Positions 39,702 to 53,269 are shown, counted from the stretch's first letter. The stretch: 64,000 nt of DNA from Petrolisthes cinctipes (GCA_033782935.1 JAWQEG010000062.1:10868001-10932000); one strand, 5' to 3'. The notes: generated from the letters alone by a model not told the origin. Program-made: numbers and translations.

Positions 39702-41587
39702 TAGGCATGTACAGATCGCTTCGGGGACCCCAAAATATCGAATTTTCGGGGGTTTTGAGCCTAAATTTTAAATAAAAACGGGTACAGAAGATGCCTTCAC
39801 ATATTGACTTTGGGCACTTAAAAGATCGATTTTCAGCATGTTTTAGGCCTATATTTTGAAAATACTCTAACTCGGAGTAGGCATGTACAAATCGCTTCTG
39901 GGACCCCAAAATATCGAATTTTCGGGTGTTTTGAGGATAAATTTGGGATATAAACGGTTGCAAAAGATGCATACACATATTGAGTTTGGGCACCTAAAAT
40001 ATAGATTTTCAGCATGTTTTGGGCCTGTATCTTAGTAGGCATGTACAGATCCCTTCTGGGACCCCAAAATATCGAATTTTCGGGTGTTTTGAGCCTGAAT
40101 TTGAGATATAAACGGGTACAGAAGATGCATGCACGTATTGACTTTGGGCACCTAAAATATCGATTTTCAGCATGTTTTGGGCCTTTATTTTGAAAATACT
40201 CTAACATGGAGTAGGCATGTACAGATCGCTTCTGGGACCCCAAAATATCGAATTTTCGGGTGTTTGGAGCCTTAAATTGAGATATAAACGGGTACACAAA
40301 ATGCATGTACATATTAACTTTAGGCACCTAAAATATCGATTTTCAGCATGTTATGGGCCTGTATATTGAAAATTCTCTAACACGAAGTAGGCATGTACAG
40401 ATCGCTTCTGGGACCCCAAAATATCGAATTTTCGGGTGTTTTGAGCCTAAATTTGAGATATATACGGGTACAGAAGATGCATGCAGATATCGACTTTTGG
40501 GCACCTAAAAGATCGATTTTCAGTATGTTTTGGGCCTGTATTTTTAAAATACTCTAACACGGAGTGGGCATGTACAGATCGCTTCTGGGACCCCAAAATA
40601 TTGAATGTTCGGGTGTTTTGAGCCTGAATTTGAGATATAAACGGGTACAGAAGATGCATGCACATATTGACTTTGGGCACCTAAAATATCGATTTTCTGT
40701 ATGTTTTGAGCCTGTATTTTGAAAATACTCTAACACGGAGTAGGCATGTACAGATCGCTTCAAGGACACCAAAATATCGAATTTTCGGGCGTTTTGAGCC
40801 TAAATTTGAGATATAAACGAGTACTGAAGATGCATGCACATATCGACTTTTGGGCACCGAAAATATCGATTTTTAGCATGTTTTGGGTCTGTATCTAGAA
40901 AACATTCTAACTAGGAGTAGGCATGTACAGATCGCTTCCAGGACCCAAAAATACCGAATTTTCGGGTGTTTTGAGCCTGAATTTGAGATATAAACAGGTA
41001 CAGAAGATTCATGCACATATCGACTTTGGACACTTAAAATATCGATTTTTAGCATGTTTTGAGCCCATATTTTAAAAACATTCTAGCACTGAGTAGGCAC
41101 GTACAGATCGCTTCTAGAACCAAAAATATCGAATTTTCGGGTGTTTTGGGCCTGTACAGATCGCTTCTGGGACCCCAAAATATCGAATTTTCAGGTGTTT
41201 CGAGCCTGAATTTGAGATATCGACTTAGGGCACCTAAAATATCAATTTTTAGCATGTTTTGGACCTATATTTTGAAAATATTCTAGCACTGAGTAGGCAT
41301 GTACAGATCGCTTCTGGGACCCAAAAATATCAAATTTTCGGGTGTTTTGGCCCTTAATTTGAGATATCGACCTTGGGCACCTAAAATATCGATTTTTAGC
41401 ACGTTTTGGGCCTGTATTTTGAAAATACTCTAACACGAAGTAGGCATGTACAGATCGCTTCTGGGACCCCAAAATATCGAATTTTCGGGTGTTTTGAGCC
41501 TGAATTTGAGATATCGACTTAGGGCACCTAAAATATCAATTTTTAGCACGTTTTGGGCCTATATTTTGAAAATATTCTAGCACTGAG
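39702..41587. repeat. ~2-kb HOR, copy 1 (1,886 bp)
   Basis: Counted monomer lengths in order are 176, 158, 176, 176, 177, 176, 177, 176, 53, 147, 147, 147, which sum to 1,886. It lacks the 147/148 pair found mid-unit in copy 2. It ends with three consecutive 147-bp monomers starting at 41,147. Confidence 0.85.
41094..41146. repeat. 53-bp monomer fragment inside the 2-kb HOR, copy 1
   Basis: The monomer starting 'taggcacgtacagatcgc' runs only to 'gtgttttgggcctg', then jumps to 'tacagatcgcttctgg', position 9 of the next unit. The break uses a TG shared by positions 61-62 and 7-8, for a net loss of 123 bp. Confidence 0.88.
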
Positions 41588-43619
41588 TAGGCATGTACAG
41601 ATCGCTTCGGGGACCCCAAAATATCGAATTTTCGGGTGTTTTGAGCCTAAATTTTAAATAAAAACGGGTACAGAAGATGCATGCACATATTGACTTTGGG
41701 CACCTAAAAGATCGATTTTCAGCATGTTTTAGGCCTATATTTTGAAAATACTCTAACTCGGAGTAGGCATGTACAAATCGCTTCTGGGACCCCAAAATAT
41801 CGAATTTTCGGGTGTTTTGAGGTTAAATTTGGGATATAAACGGTTGCAAAAGATGCATACACATATTGAGTTTGGGCACCTAAAATATCTATTTTCAGCA
41901 TGTTTTGGGCCTGTATCTTAGTAGGCATGTACAGATCCCTTCTGGGACCCCAAAATATCGAATTTTCGGGTGTTTTGTGCTTGAATTTGAGATATAAACG
42001 GGTACAGAAGATGCATGCACGTATTGACTTTGGGCACCTAAAATATCGATTTTCAGCATGTTTTGGGCCTTTATTTTGAAAATACTCTAACACGGAGTAG
42101 GCATGTACAGATCGCTTCTGGGACCCCAAAATATCGAATTTTCGGGTGTTTGGAGCCTTAATTTGAGATATAAACGGGTACACAAGATGCATGTACATAT
42201 TAACTTTGGGCACCTAAAATATCGATTTTCAGCATGGTATGGGCCTGTATTTTGAAAATTCTCTAACACGAAGTAGGCATGTACAGATCGCTTCTGGGAC
42301 CCCAAAATATCGAATTTTCGGGTGTTTTGAGCCTAAATTTGAGATATAAACGGGTACAGAAGATGCATGCACATATTGACTTTGGGCACCTAAAATATCG
42401 ATTTTCAACATGTTTTGGGCCTGTATTTTGAAAATACTCTAACACGGAATAGGCATGTACAGATCGCTTCTAGGACCCCAAAATATCGAATTTTCGGGTG
42501 TTTTGGGCCTTAATTTGAGATATCGACTTTGGGCACCTAAAATATTTTTTTTTAGTATGTTTTGGGCCTGTATTTTGAAAATACTCTAACACGAAGTAGG
42601 CATGTACAGATCGCTTCTTGGACCCTAAAAAGATCGAATTTTCGAGTGTTTTGGGCCTGAATTTGAGATATTAACTTTAGGCACCTAAAATATCGATATT
42701 TAGCATGTTTTGGACCTATAATATGAAAATATTCTAGCAATGAGTAGGTATGTAGAGATCGCTTGTGGGACCCCAAAATATTGAATGTTCGGGTGTTTTG
42801 AGCCTGAATTTGAGATATAAACGGGTACAGAAGATGCATGCACATATTGACTTTGGGCACCTAAAATATCGATTTTCAGTATGTTTTGGGCCTGTATTTT
42901 GAAAATACTCTAACACGGAGTAGGCATGTACAGATCGCTTCAAGGACCCCAAAATATCGAATTTTCGGGCGTTTTGAGATTAAATTTGAGATATAAACGG
43001 GTACTGAAGATGCATGCACATATCGACTTTTGGGCACCGAAAATATCGATTTTTAGCATGTTTTGGGTCTGTATCTAGAAAACATTCTAACTAGGAGTAG
43101 GCATGTACAGATCGCTTCCAGGACCCAAAAATACCGAATTTTTGGGTGTTTTGAGCCTGAATTTGAGATATAAACAGGTAAAGAAGATTCATGCACATAT
43201 CGACTTTGGACACTTAAAATATCGATTTTTAGCATGTTTTGAGCCCATATTTTAAAAACATTCTAGCACTGAGTAGGCACGTACAGATCGCTTCTAGAAC
43301 CAAAAATATCGAATTTTCGGGTGTTTTGGGCCTGTACAGATCGTTTCTGGGACCCCAAAATATCGAATTTTCGGGTGTTTCGAGCCTGAATTTGAGATAT
43401 CGACTTAGGGCACCTAAAATATCGATTTTTAGCACGATTTGGGCCTGTATTTTGAAAATACTCTAACACGAAGTAGGCATGTACAGATCGCTTTTGGGAC
43501 CCCAAAATATCGAATTTTCGGGTGTTTTGAGCCTGAATTTGAGATATCGACTTAGGGCACCTAAAATATCAATTTTAGCACGTTTTGGGCCAATATTTTG
43601 AAAATATTCTAGCACTGAG
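41588..43619. repeat. ~2-kb HOR, copy 2 (2,032 bp, the most complete)
   Basis: Counted lengths are 176, 158, 176, 176, 176, 147, 148, 176, 177, 176, 53, 147, 146, which sum to 2,032. Diagnostic parts are the T-run unit 'aaatatttttttttagtatg' near 42,541, the start 'taggtatgtagag' at 42,745, and the 53-bp fragment at 43,274-43,326. Confidence 0.87.
43274..43326. repeat. 53-bp monomer fragment inside the 2-kb HOR, copy 2
   Basis: Same junction as 41,094-41,146, followed by 'tacagatcgtttctgg'. Its presence in two successive HOR copies shows that the deletion was amplified as part of the larger unit. Confidence 0.88.
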
Positions 43620-45200
43620 TAGGCATGTACAGATCGCTTCTGGGACCCCAAAATATCGAATTTTCGGGTGTTTTGAGCCTAAATTTTAAATAAAAACGGG
43701 TACAGAAGATGCTTGCACATATTGACTTTGGGCACCTAAAAGATCGATTTTCAGCATGTTTTAGGCCTATATTTTGAAAATACTCTAACACGGAGTAGGC
43801 ATGTACAAATCGCTTCTGGGACCCCAAAATATCGAATTTTCGGGTGTTTTGAGGTTAAATTTGGGATATAAACGGGTGCAAAAGATGCATACACATATTG
43901 AGTTTGGGCACCTAAAATATCTTTTTTCAGCATGTTTTGGGCCTGTATCTTAGTAGGCATGTACAGATCCCTTCTGGGACCACAAAATCTCGAATTTTCG
44001 GGTGTTTTGAGCCTGAATTTGAGATATAAACGGGTACAGAAGATGCATGCAGGTATTGACTTTGGGCACCTAAAATATCGATTTTCAGCATGTTTTGGGC
44101 CTTTATTTTGAAAATACTCTAACACGGAGTAGGCATGTACAGATCGCTTCTGGGACCCCAAAATATCGAATTTTCGGGTGTTTGGAGCCTTAATTTGAGA
44201 TATAAACGGGTACACAAGATGCATGTACATATTAACTTTAGGCACCTAAAATATCGATTTTCAGCATGTTATGGGCCTGTATTTTGAAAATTCTCTAACA
44301 CGAAGTAGGCATGTACAGATCGCTTCTGGGACCCCAAAATATCGAATTTTCGGGTGTTTTGAGCCTAAATTTGAGATATAAACGGGTACAGAAGATGCAT
44401 GCAGATATCAACTTTTGGGCACCTAAAAGATCGATTTTCAGTAAGTTTTGGGCCAGTATTTTGAAAATACACTAACACGGAGTGGGCATGTACAGATCGC
44501 TTCTGGGACCCCAAAATATCGAATTATCGGGTGTTTTGAGACTGAATTTGAGATATAAATGGGTACAGAAGATGCATGCACATATTGACTTTGGGCACCT
44601 AAAATATCGATTTTCAACATGTTTTGGGCCTGTATTTTGAAAATACTCTAACACGGAGTAGGCATGTACAGATCGCTTCTAGGACCCCAAAATATCGAAT
44701 TTTCGGGTGTTTTTGGCCTTAATTTGAGATATCGACTTTGGGCACCTAAAATATTTTTTTTTAGCATGTTTTGGGCCTGTATTTTGAAAATACTCTAACA
44801 CGAAGTAGGCATGTACAGATCGCTTCTTGGACCCCAAAAAGATCGAATTTTCGAGTGTTTTGGGCCTGAATTTGAGATATTAACTTTAGGCACCTAAAAT
44901 ATCGATATTTAGCATGTTTTGGACCTATAATTTGAAAATATTCTAGCAATGAGTAGGTATGTAGAGATCGCTTGTGGGACCCCAAAACATTGAATGCTCG
45001 GGTGTTTTGAGCCTGAATTTGAGATATAAACGGGTACAGAAGATGCATGCACATATTAACTTTGGGCACCTAAAATATCGATTTTCAGTATGTTTTGGGC
45101 CTGTATTTTGAAAATACTCTAACACGGAGTAGGCATGTACAGATCGCTTCTAGGACCCCAAAATATCGAATTTTCGGGCGTTTTGAGCCTGAATTTGAGA
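43620..45200. repeat. ~2-kb HOR, copy 3 (partial)
   Basis: Starts at 43,620, 43,796, 43,954, 44,130, 44,306, 44,483, 44,659, 44,806, 44,954 and 45,130 repeat the order of copy 2, including the T-run unit and 'taggtatgtagag'. The match fades after about 45.2 kb, before the 53-bp fragment would appear. Confidence 0.82.
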
Positions 45201-48200
45201 TATAAACGGGTACTGAAGATGCATGCACATATTGACTTTGGGTACCTAAAATATCGATTTTCAGCATGATTTGGGCCTGTATTTTGAAAATACTCTAACA
45301 CCGAGTAGGCATGTACAGATCGCTTCTGGGACCCCAAAATATCGAATTTTCGGGTGTTTTGATGCTTAATTTGAGATATCGACTTTGGGCACCTAAAATA
45401 TTTTTTTTTAGCATGTTTTGGGCCTGTATTTTGAAAATACTCTAACACCGAGTAGGCATGTACAGATCGTTTCTGGGACCCCAAAATATCGAATTTTCGG
45501 GTGTTTGGAGCCTGAATTTGAGATATAAACGGGTACAGAAGATGCATGCACATATCGACTTTTGTGCACCTAAAAGATCGATTTTCAGTATGTTTTGGTC
45601 CAGTATTTTGAAAATACTCTAACACGGAGTAGGCATGTACAGATCGCTTCTAGACCCAAAAATATCGAATTTTCGGGTGTTTTGGGCCTGAAATTGAGAT
45701 ATCGACTTTGGGCACCTAAAATATAGATTTTTAGCATGTTTTGGCCCTATATTTTGAAAATATTCTAGCACTCAGTAGGCATGTACAGATCGCTTCTGGG
45801 ACCCAAAAATATAGAATTTTCGGGTGTTTTTAGCCTGAATTTGAGATATCGACTTTGGGCACCTAAAATATCAATTTTAGCATGTTTTGGGCCTGTATTT
45901 TGAAAATATTCTAGCAATGAGTAGGTATGTACAGATCGCTTCTGGGACCCCAAAATATCGAATTTTCGGGTGTTTTGAGCCTGAATTTAAGATATAAACG
46001 GGTACAGAAGATGCATGCTCATATTGACTTTGGGCACCTAACAGATCGATTTTCAGTATGTTTTGGGCCTGTATTTTGAAAATACTCTAACACGGAGTAG
46101 GCATGTATGGATCGCTTCAAGGACCCAAAAATACCGAATTTCCGGGTGTTTTGAGCCTGAATTTGAGATATAAACGGGTACAGAAGATGCATGCACATAT
46201 CGACTTTTGGGCACCTAAAAGATCGATTTTCAGTATGTTTTGGGCCTGTATTTTTAAAAATACTCTAACACGGAGTAGGCATGTACAGATCGCTTCTGGG
46301 ACCCCAAATTATCGAAGTCTCGGGTGTTTTGGGCCTTAATTTGAGATATCGACTTTTGGCACCTAAAATATCGATTTTCAGCATGTTTTGGGCCTGTATT
46401 TTGAAAATATTCTAACACAAAGTAGGCATGTACAGATCGTTTCTAGGACCCCAAAATATCGAATTTTCGGGTGTTTTGAGACTAAATTTGAGATATAAAC
46501 GGGTACAGAAGATGCATGCACATATCGACTTTTGGGCACCTAAAAGATCGATTTTCAGTATGTTTTGGGCCTGTATTTTGAAAGTACTCTAACACGGAGT
46601 AGGCATGTACAGATCGCTTCTGGGACCCCAAAATATCGAATTTTCGGGTGTTTTGTGCCTGAATTTGATATATCGACTTTAGGCACCTAAAATATCGATA
46701 TTTAGCATGTTTTGGACCTGTATTTTGAAAATATTCTAGCACTTAGTAGGCAAGTACAGATCTCTTATGGGACCCCCAAATATCGAATTTTCGGGTGTTT
46801 TGAGCCTGAATTTGAGATATCGACTTTGGACACTTAAAATATCGATTTTTAGCATGTTTTGAGCCCATATTTTGAAAACATTCTAGCACTGAGTAGGCAC
46901 GTACAGATCGCTTCTAGAACCAAAAATATCGAATTTTCGGGTGTTTTGGCCCTTAATTTGAGATATCGACTTTAGGCACCTAAAATATCGATTTTTAGCA
47001 AGTTTTGGGGCCTGTATTTTGAAAATACTCTAACACGAAGTAGGCATGTACAGATCGCTTTTGGGACCCCAAAATATCGAATTTTCGGGTGTTTTGAGCC
47101 TGAATTTGAGATATCGACTTAGGGCACCTAAAATATCAATTTTTAGCACGTTTTGGGCCTATATTTTGAAAATATTCTAGCACTGAGTAGGCATGTACAG
47201 ATCGCTTCTGGGACCCCAAAATATCGATTTTCGGGTGTTTTGGGCCTGAATTTGAGATATCGACTTTGGGCACCTAAAATATCGATTTTTAGCATGTTTT
47301 TGGTCTGTATCTTGAAAACATTCTAATTAGGCATGTACAGATTGCTTCTGGGACCCCAAAATATCGAATTTTCGGGTGTTTGGAGCCTGAATTTGAGATA
47401 TAAACGGGTACAGAAGATGCATGCACATATCGACTTTTTGGCACCTATAATATCGATTTTCAGTATGTTTTGGGCCTGTATTTTGAAAATACTCTAACAC
47501 GGAGTAGGCATGTACAGTTCGCTTCTGGGACCCCAAAATATCGAATTTTCGGGTGTTTTGGGCCTGAATTTGAAATATCGACTTTGGACACTTAAAATAT
47601 CGATTTTTAGCATGTTTTGGGCGTATATTTTGAAAATATTCTAGCACTAAGTAGGCATGTACAGATCTCTTATGGGACCCCAAAATATCGAATTTTCGGG
47701 TGTTTTGAGCCTGAATTTGAGATATAAACGGGTACAGAAGATGCATGCACATATTGACTTTGGACACTTAAAATATCGATTTTTAGCATGTTTTGGGGCT
47801 ATATTTTGAAAATATTCTAGCACTATGTAGGCATGTACAGATCGCTTCTGGGACCCCAAAATATCGAATTGTTGGGTGTTTTGAGCCTGAATTTGAGATA
47901 TAAACGGGTACAGAAAATGCGTGCACATATTGACTTTGGGCACCTAAAATATCGATTCTCAGCATGTTTTGGGCCTGTATTTTGAAAATACTCTAAAACG
48001 GAGTAGGCAAGTACAGATCGCTTCTGGGACCCCAAAATATCGAATTTTCGAGTGTTTGGAGCCTGAATTTGAGATATCGACTTTGGGCACCTAAAACATC
48101 GATTTTTAGCATGTTTTGGGCCTGAATTTTGAAAATATTCTAGGACTGAGTAGGCATGTACAGATCACTTCTGGGATACAAAAATTTTGAATTTTCGGGT

Positions 48201-49739
48201 GTTTTGAGGTTCAATTTGGGATATAAACGGGTGCAGAAGATGCATACACATATCGACTTTTGGGCACCTAAAAGATCGATTTTCATTATGTTTTGGGCCT
48301 GTATATTGAAAATACTCTAACACGGAGTAAGCATGTACAGATCACTTCTGGGACCCCAAAATATCGAATTTTCGGGTGTTTTGGGCCTGAATTTGAGATA
48401 TCGACTTTGGGCACCTAATATATCGATTTTTAGCATGTTTTGGGCCTGAATTTTGAAAATATTCTTGCACTGATTAGGCATGTACAAATCGCTTTTGGGA
48501 CCCCAAAATATCGAATTTTCGGGTGTTTTAAGCCTGAATTTGAGATACAAACGGGTACAGAAGATGCATGCACATATCGAATTCTGGGCACCTATAATAT
48601 CGATTTTAAGCATGTTTTGGGTCTGTATCTTGAAAACATTCTAACTAGGAGTAGGCATGTACAGATCGCTTCTAGGACCAAAAAATACCGAATTTTCGGG
48701 TGTTTTGAGCATGAATTTGAGATATAAACGGGTACAGAAGATGCATGCACATATCGACTTTGGACACTTAAAATATCAATTTTTAGTATGTTTTGAGCCT
48801 ATATTTTGAAAACATTCTAGCACTTAGTAGGCATGTACAGATCGCTTCTGGGACCCAAAAATATCGAATTTTCGGGTGTTTTGAGGTTGAATTTGGGATA
48901 TAAACGGGTGCAGAAGATGCATACACATATTGACTTTGGGCACCTAAAATATCGGTTTTCAGCATGTTTTGGGCCTGTATCTGAGTAGGCATGTACAGAT
49001 CGCTTCTGGGACCCCAAAATATCGAATTTTCGGGTGTTTGGAGCCTGAATTTGAGATATAAACGGGTACAGAAAATGCATGCACATATTGACTTTGGGCT
49101 CCTAAAATATCGATTTTTAGCATGTTTTGGGCCTATATTTTGAAAATATTCTAGCACTGAGTAGGCATGTACAGATCGCTTCTGGGACCCCAAAATATCG
49201 AATTTTCGGGTGTTTTGAGCCTGAATTTGAGACATAAACGGGTATGGAAAATGCGTGCACATATTGACTTTGGTCACCTAAAAGATCGATTTTCAGTATG
49301 TTTTGGGCCTGTATATTAAAAATACTCTAACACGGAGTAGACATGTACAGATCGCTTCTGGGACTCCAAAATAGCGAATTTTCGGGTGTTTTGGGCCTGA
49401 ATTTCAGATATCGACTTTGGGCACCTAAAATATCGATTTTTAGCATGTTTTGGGCCTGTATTTTGAAAATATTCTAGCACTGCGTAGGCATGTACAGATC
49501 GCTTCTGGGACCCCAAAATATCGAATTTTCGGGTGTTTTGAGCCTGAATTTGAGATATAAACGGGTACAGAAGATGCATGCACATATCGACTTTTGGGCA
49601 CCTAAAATATCGATTTTGAGCATGTTTTGGGTCTGTATCTTGAAAACATTCTAACTAGGAGTAGGCATGTACAGATCGCTTCTAGGACCCAAAAATACCG
49701 AATTTTCGGGTGTTTTGAGCATGAATTTGAGATATAAAC
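45201..49739. repeat. 147-bp-rich core stretch
   Basis: About 28 monomers with the highest density of shortened units in the window. Consecutive short spacings are 45,630 to 45,776 to 45,922 (146 each) and the run at 46,600-47,187. Another T-run unit without a ClaI site is near 45,400. No higher-order phase of more than a few monomers was found. Confidence 0.72.
46600..47187. repeat. Run of four consecutive 147-bp monomers
   Basis: Starts at 46,600, 46,747, 46,894, 47,041 and 47,188 are each exactly 147 bp apart. All four carry the 'gagatatcgac' or 'gatatatcgac' junction. The next unit, 47,188-47,327, is 140 bp and ends 'ttctaattaggcatg', a further loss at the tail. This is the longest pure 147-bp run I found. 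Confidence 0.88.
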
Positions 49740-50550
49740 CGGTACTGAAGATACATTCACATATCGACTTTGGTCACCTGAAGTATCGATTTTTAGGATG
49801 TTTTGGCCCTATATTTTGAATGTATTCTAGCATTGTGTAAGCATGTTCAGATTGCTTCTGAGACCAAAAAATATCGAATTTTCGGGTGTTTTGATCCTGA
49901 ATTTGGGATATAAACGGGTACAGAAGATGAATGCACATATGGATTTTGGGCACATAAAATATCGGTTTTCAGCTTGTTTTGGGTCTGTATTTTGAAAATA
50001 TTTTAATATTGAGTAGGCATTTACAGATCCCTTCTGGGAACAAAAAGTATCGAATTTTAAATTGTTTTAAGCCTGAATTTGTGATACAAGCGAGTGCTGA
50101 TGATTCATGCACATATCGATTTTGGGCACCAAAAATTGCGATTTTCAGCTTATTTTGGGCGTGTATTTTGGAAATATTCTAACACTGAGTAGGCATGTAC
50201 AGATCGCTTCTGGGACCCAAAAAAATCAAATTTTCAGGTGTTTTTAGCCTGAATTTGGGATATTAACGGGAACAGAAGATGCATGCAGATATCGACTTTG
50301 ATCACCTATAATATTGATTTTAAGCATGTTTTGGGCCTGTAATTTGAAAATATTCTAGCACTGACTATGCATGCGGAGATTGCTTCTGGGACCCAAAAAT
50401 ACCGAATTTTCTGATGTTCTGAGAATGAATTTGGGATATAAACGGGTACAGAAGATGCATGCACATATCGACTTTCTTCACAAAAAAAAACGATTTTCAG
50501 CATGTTTTAGGCCTATATTTTGTAAAATATTCTAGCACAGAGTGAGCATG
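49740..50550. repeat. Island of diverged monomers
   Basis: About 4.5 full-length monomers with many more private changes than their neighbours: 'cacctgaagtatcgat', 'gaatgtattctagcattgtg', 'ttaaattgttttaagcctg', 'gatacaagcgagtgctgatg', 'aaaaattgcgattttc', 'tatgcatgcggagattgc' and 'cacaaaaaaaaacg'. No shortened unit occurs here. The first part is also present near 53.46-53.59 and 55.49-55.61 kb, but the rest has no other copy in the window. Confidence 0.78.
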
Positions 50551-50895
50551 TACAGATCGCTTCTAGGACCCAAAAATACCGATTTTTCGGGTGTTTTGAG
50601 CCTGAATTTGAGATATAAACGGGTACAGAAGATGCATGCACATATCGACTTTGGACACTTAAAATATCGATTTTTAGCATATTTTGAGCCTATTATTTGA
50701 AAACATTCTAGCACTGAGTAGGCATGTACAGATCGTTTCTGGGACCCAAAAATATCGAATTTTCGGGTGTTTTGTGGTTGAATTTGAGATATAAACGGGT
50801 GCAGAAGATGCATATACATATCGACTTTTGGGCACCTAAAAGATCGATTTTCAGTATGGTATGGGCCTATCAATTAAAAATACTCTAACACGGAG
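50551..50895. repeat. Core monomers before the 7-mer
   Basis: Two full-length monomers of ordinary core type ('ttctaggacccaaaaatacc', 'gtggttgaatttgagat') link the diverged island to the 7-mer. Nothing else is seen. Confidence 0.65.
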
Positions 50896-52052
50896 TAGGC
50901 ATGTACAGATCGCTTCTGGGACCCCAAAATATCGAATTTTCGGGTGTTTTGGGCCTGAATTTGAGATATCGACTTTGGGCACCTAAAATATCGATTTTTA
51001 GCATGTTTTGGGCCTGAATTTTGAAAATATTCTAGCACTGAGTAGGCATGTACAGATCGCTTCTGGGACCTCAAAATATCGAATTTTCGGGTTTTTTGAG
51101 CCAGAATTTGAGATACAAACGGGTACAGAAGATACATGCACATATCGACCTTTGGTCAACTAAAATATCGATTTTGAGCATGTTTTGGTCTGTATCTTGA
51201 AAATATTCTAACTAGGAGTAGGCATGTACAGATCGCTTCTAGGACCCAAAAATACCGAATTTTCGGGTGTTTTGAGCCTGAATTTGAGATATAAACGGGT
51301 ACAGAAGATGCATGCACATATCGACTTTGGACACTTAAAATATCGATTTTTAGTATGTTTTGAGCCTATATTTTGAAAACATTCTAGCACTGAGTAGGCA
51401 TGTACAGATCGCTTCTGGGACCCAAAAATATCGAATTTTCGGGTGTTTTGAGGTTGAATTTGGGAAATAAACGGGTGCAGAAGATGCATACACATATTGA
51501 CTTTTGGCACCTAAAATATCGATTTTCAGCATGTTTCGGGCCTGTATCTGAGTAGGCATGTACAGATCGCTTCTGGGACCCCAAAATATCGAATTTTCGG
51601 GTGTTTGGAGCCTGAATTTGAGATATAAACGGGTATAGAAGATTCATGAACATATCGACTTTTGGGCACCTAAAATATCGATTTTCTGTATGTTATGGGC
51701 CTGTATTTTGAAAATACTCTAACACGGAGTAGACATGTACACATCGCTTCTGGGACCCCAAAGTAACGAATTTTCGGTGTTTTGGGGATAAATTTGAGAT
51801 ATCGACTTTAGGCACCTAAAATATCGATTTTTAGCATGTTTTGGGCTTATATTTTGAAAATATTCTTGCACTGAGTAAGCATGTACAGATCGCTTCTGGG
51901 ACTCCAAAATATCGAATTTTCTGGTGTTTTGAGCCTGAATTTGAGATATAAACGGGTACAGAAGATGCATGCACATATCGACTTTTAGGCACCTAAAATA
52001 TCGATATTAAGCATGTTTTGGGCCTGTATTTTGAAAATACTCTAACACGGAG
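50896..52052. repeat. 7-mer HOR, copy 1 (1,157 bp)
   Basis: Counted lengths in order are 147, 176, 176, 158, 177, 145, 178. The same series follows in the next copy. Diagnostic sites are 'gggaaataaacgggtgcag', 'catgtttcgggcctg', 'gattcatgaacatatcg' and 'ttttcggtgttttggggat'. Confidence 0.85.
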
Positions 52053-53210
52053 TAGGCATGTACAGATCGCTTCTGGGAACCCAAAATATCGAATTTTCGG
52101 GTGTTTTGGGGATAAATTTGAGATATCGACTTTGGGCACCTAAAATATCGATTTTTAGCATGTTTTGGGCCTGAATTTTGAAAATATTCTAGCACTGAGT
52201 AGGCATGTACAGATAGCTTCTGGGACCTCAAAAGATCGAATTTTCGGGTGTTTTGAGCCTGAATTTGAGATACAAACGGGTACAGAAGATGCATGCACAT
52301 ATCGACTTTTGGGCAACTAAAATATAGATTTTGAGCATGTTTTGGGTCTGTATCTTGAAAACATTCTAACTAGGAGTAGGCATGTACAGATCGCTTCTAG
52401 GACCCAAAAATACCGAATTTTCGGGTGTTTTGAGCATGAATTTGAGATATAAACGGGTACAGAAGATGCATGCACATATCGACTTTGGACACTTAAAATA
52501 TCGATTTTTAGTATGTTTTGAGCCTATATTTTGAAAACATTCTAGCACTGAGTAGGCATGTACAGATCGCTTCTGGGACCCAAAAATATCGAATTTTCGG
52601 GTGTTTTGAGGTTGAATTTGGGAAATAAACGGGTGCAGAAGATGCATACACATATTGACTTTTGGCACCTAAAATATCGATTTTCAGCATGTTTCGGGCC
52701 TGTATCTGAGTAGGCATGTACAGATCGCTTCTGGGACCCCAAAATATCGAATTTTCGGGTGTTTGGAGCCTGAATTTGAGATATAAACGGGTATAGAAGA
52801 TTCATGAACATATCGACTTTTGGGCACCTAAAATATCGATTTTCTGTATGTTATGGGCCTGTTTTTTGAAAATACTCTAACACGGAGTAGACATGTACAG
52901 ATCGCTTCTGGGACCCCAGAATATCGAATTTTCGGTGTTTTGGGGATAAATTTGAGATATCGACTTTAGGCACCTAAAATATCGATTTTTAGCATGTTTT
53001 GGGCATATATTTTGAAAATATTCTTGCACTGAGTAAGCATGTACAGATCGCTTCTGGGACTCCAAAATATCGAATTTTCTGGTGTTTTGAGCCTGAATTT
53101 GAGATATAAACGGGTACAGTAAATGCATGCACATATTGACTTTAGGCACCTAAAATATCGATTTTCAGCATGTTTTGGGCCTGTATTTTGAAAATACTCT
53201 AACACAGAGT
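52053..53210. repeat. 7-mer HOR, copy 2 (~1,158 bp)
   Basis: Directly adjacent to copy 1. Peptide-level and base-level comparison shows only a few differences, e.g. 'ccccagaatatcg' for 'ccccaaagtaacg' and 'gcctgttttttg' for 'gcctgtattttg'. It contains every diagnostic site of copy 1. Confidence 0.85.
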
Positions 53211-53269
53211 AGGCATGTACAGATCGCTTCTGGGACCCAAAAATATCGAATTTTCGGGTGTTTTGAGCC

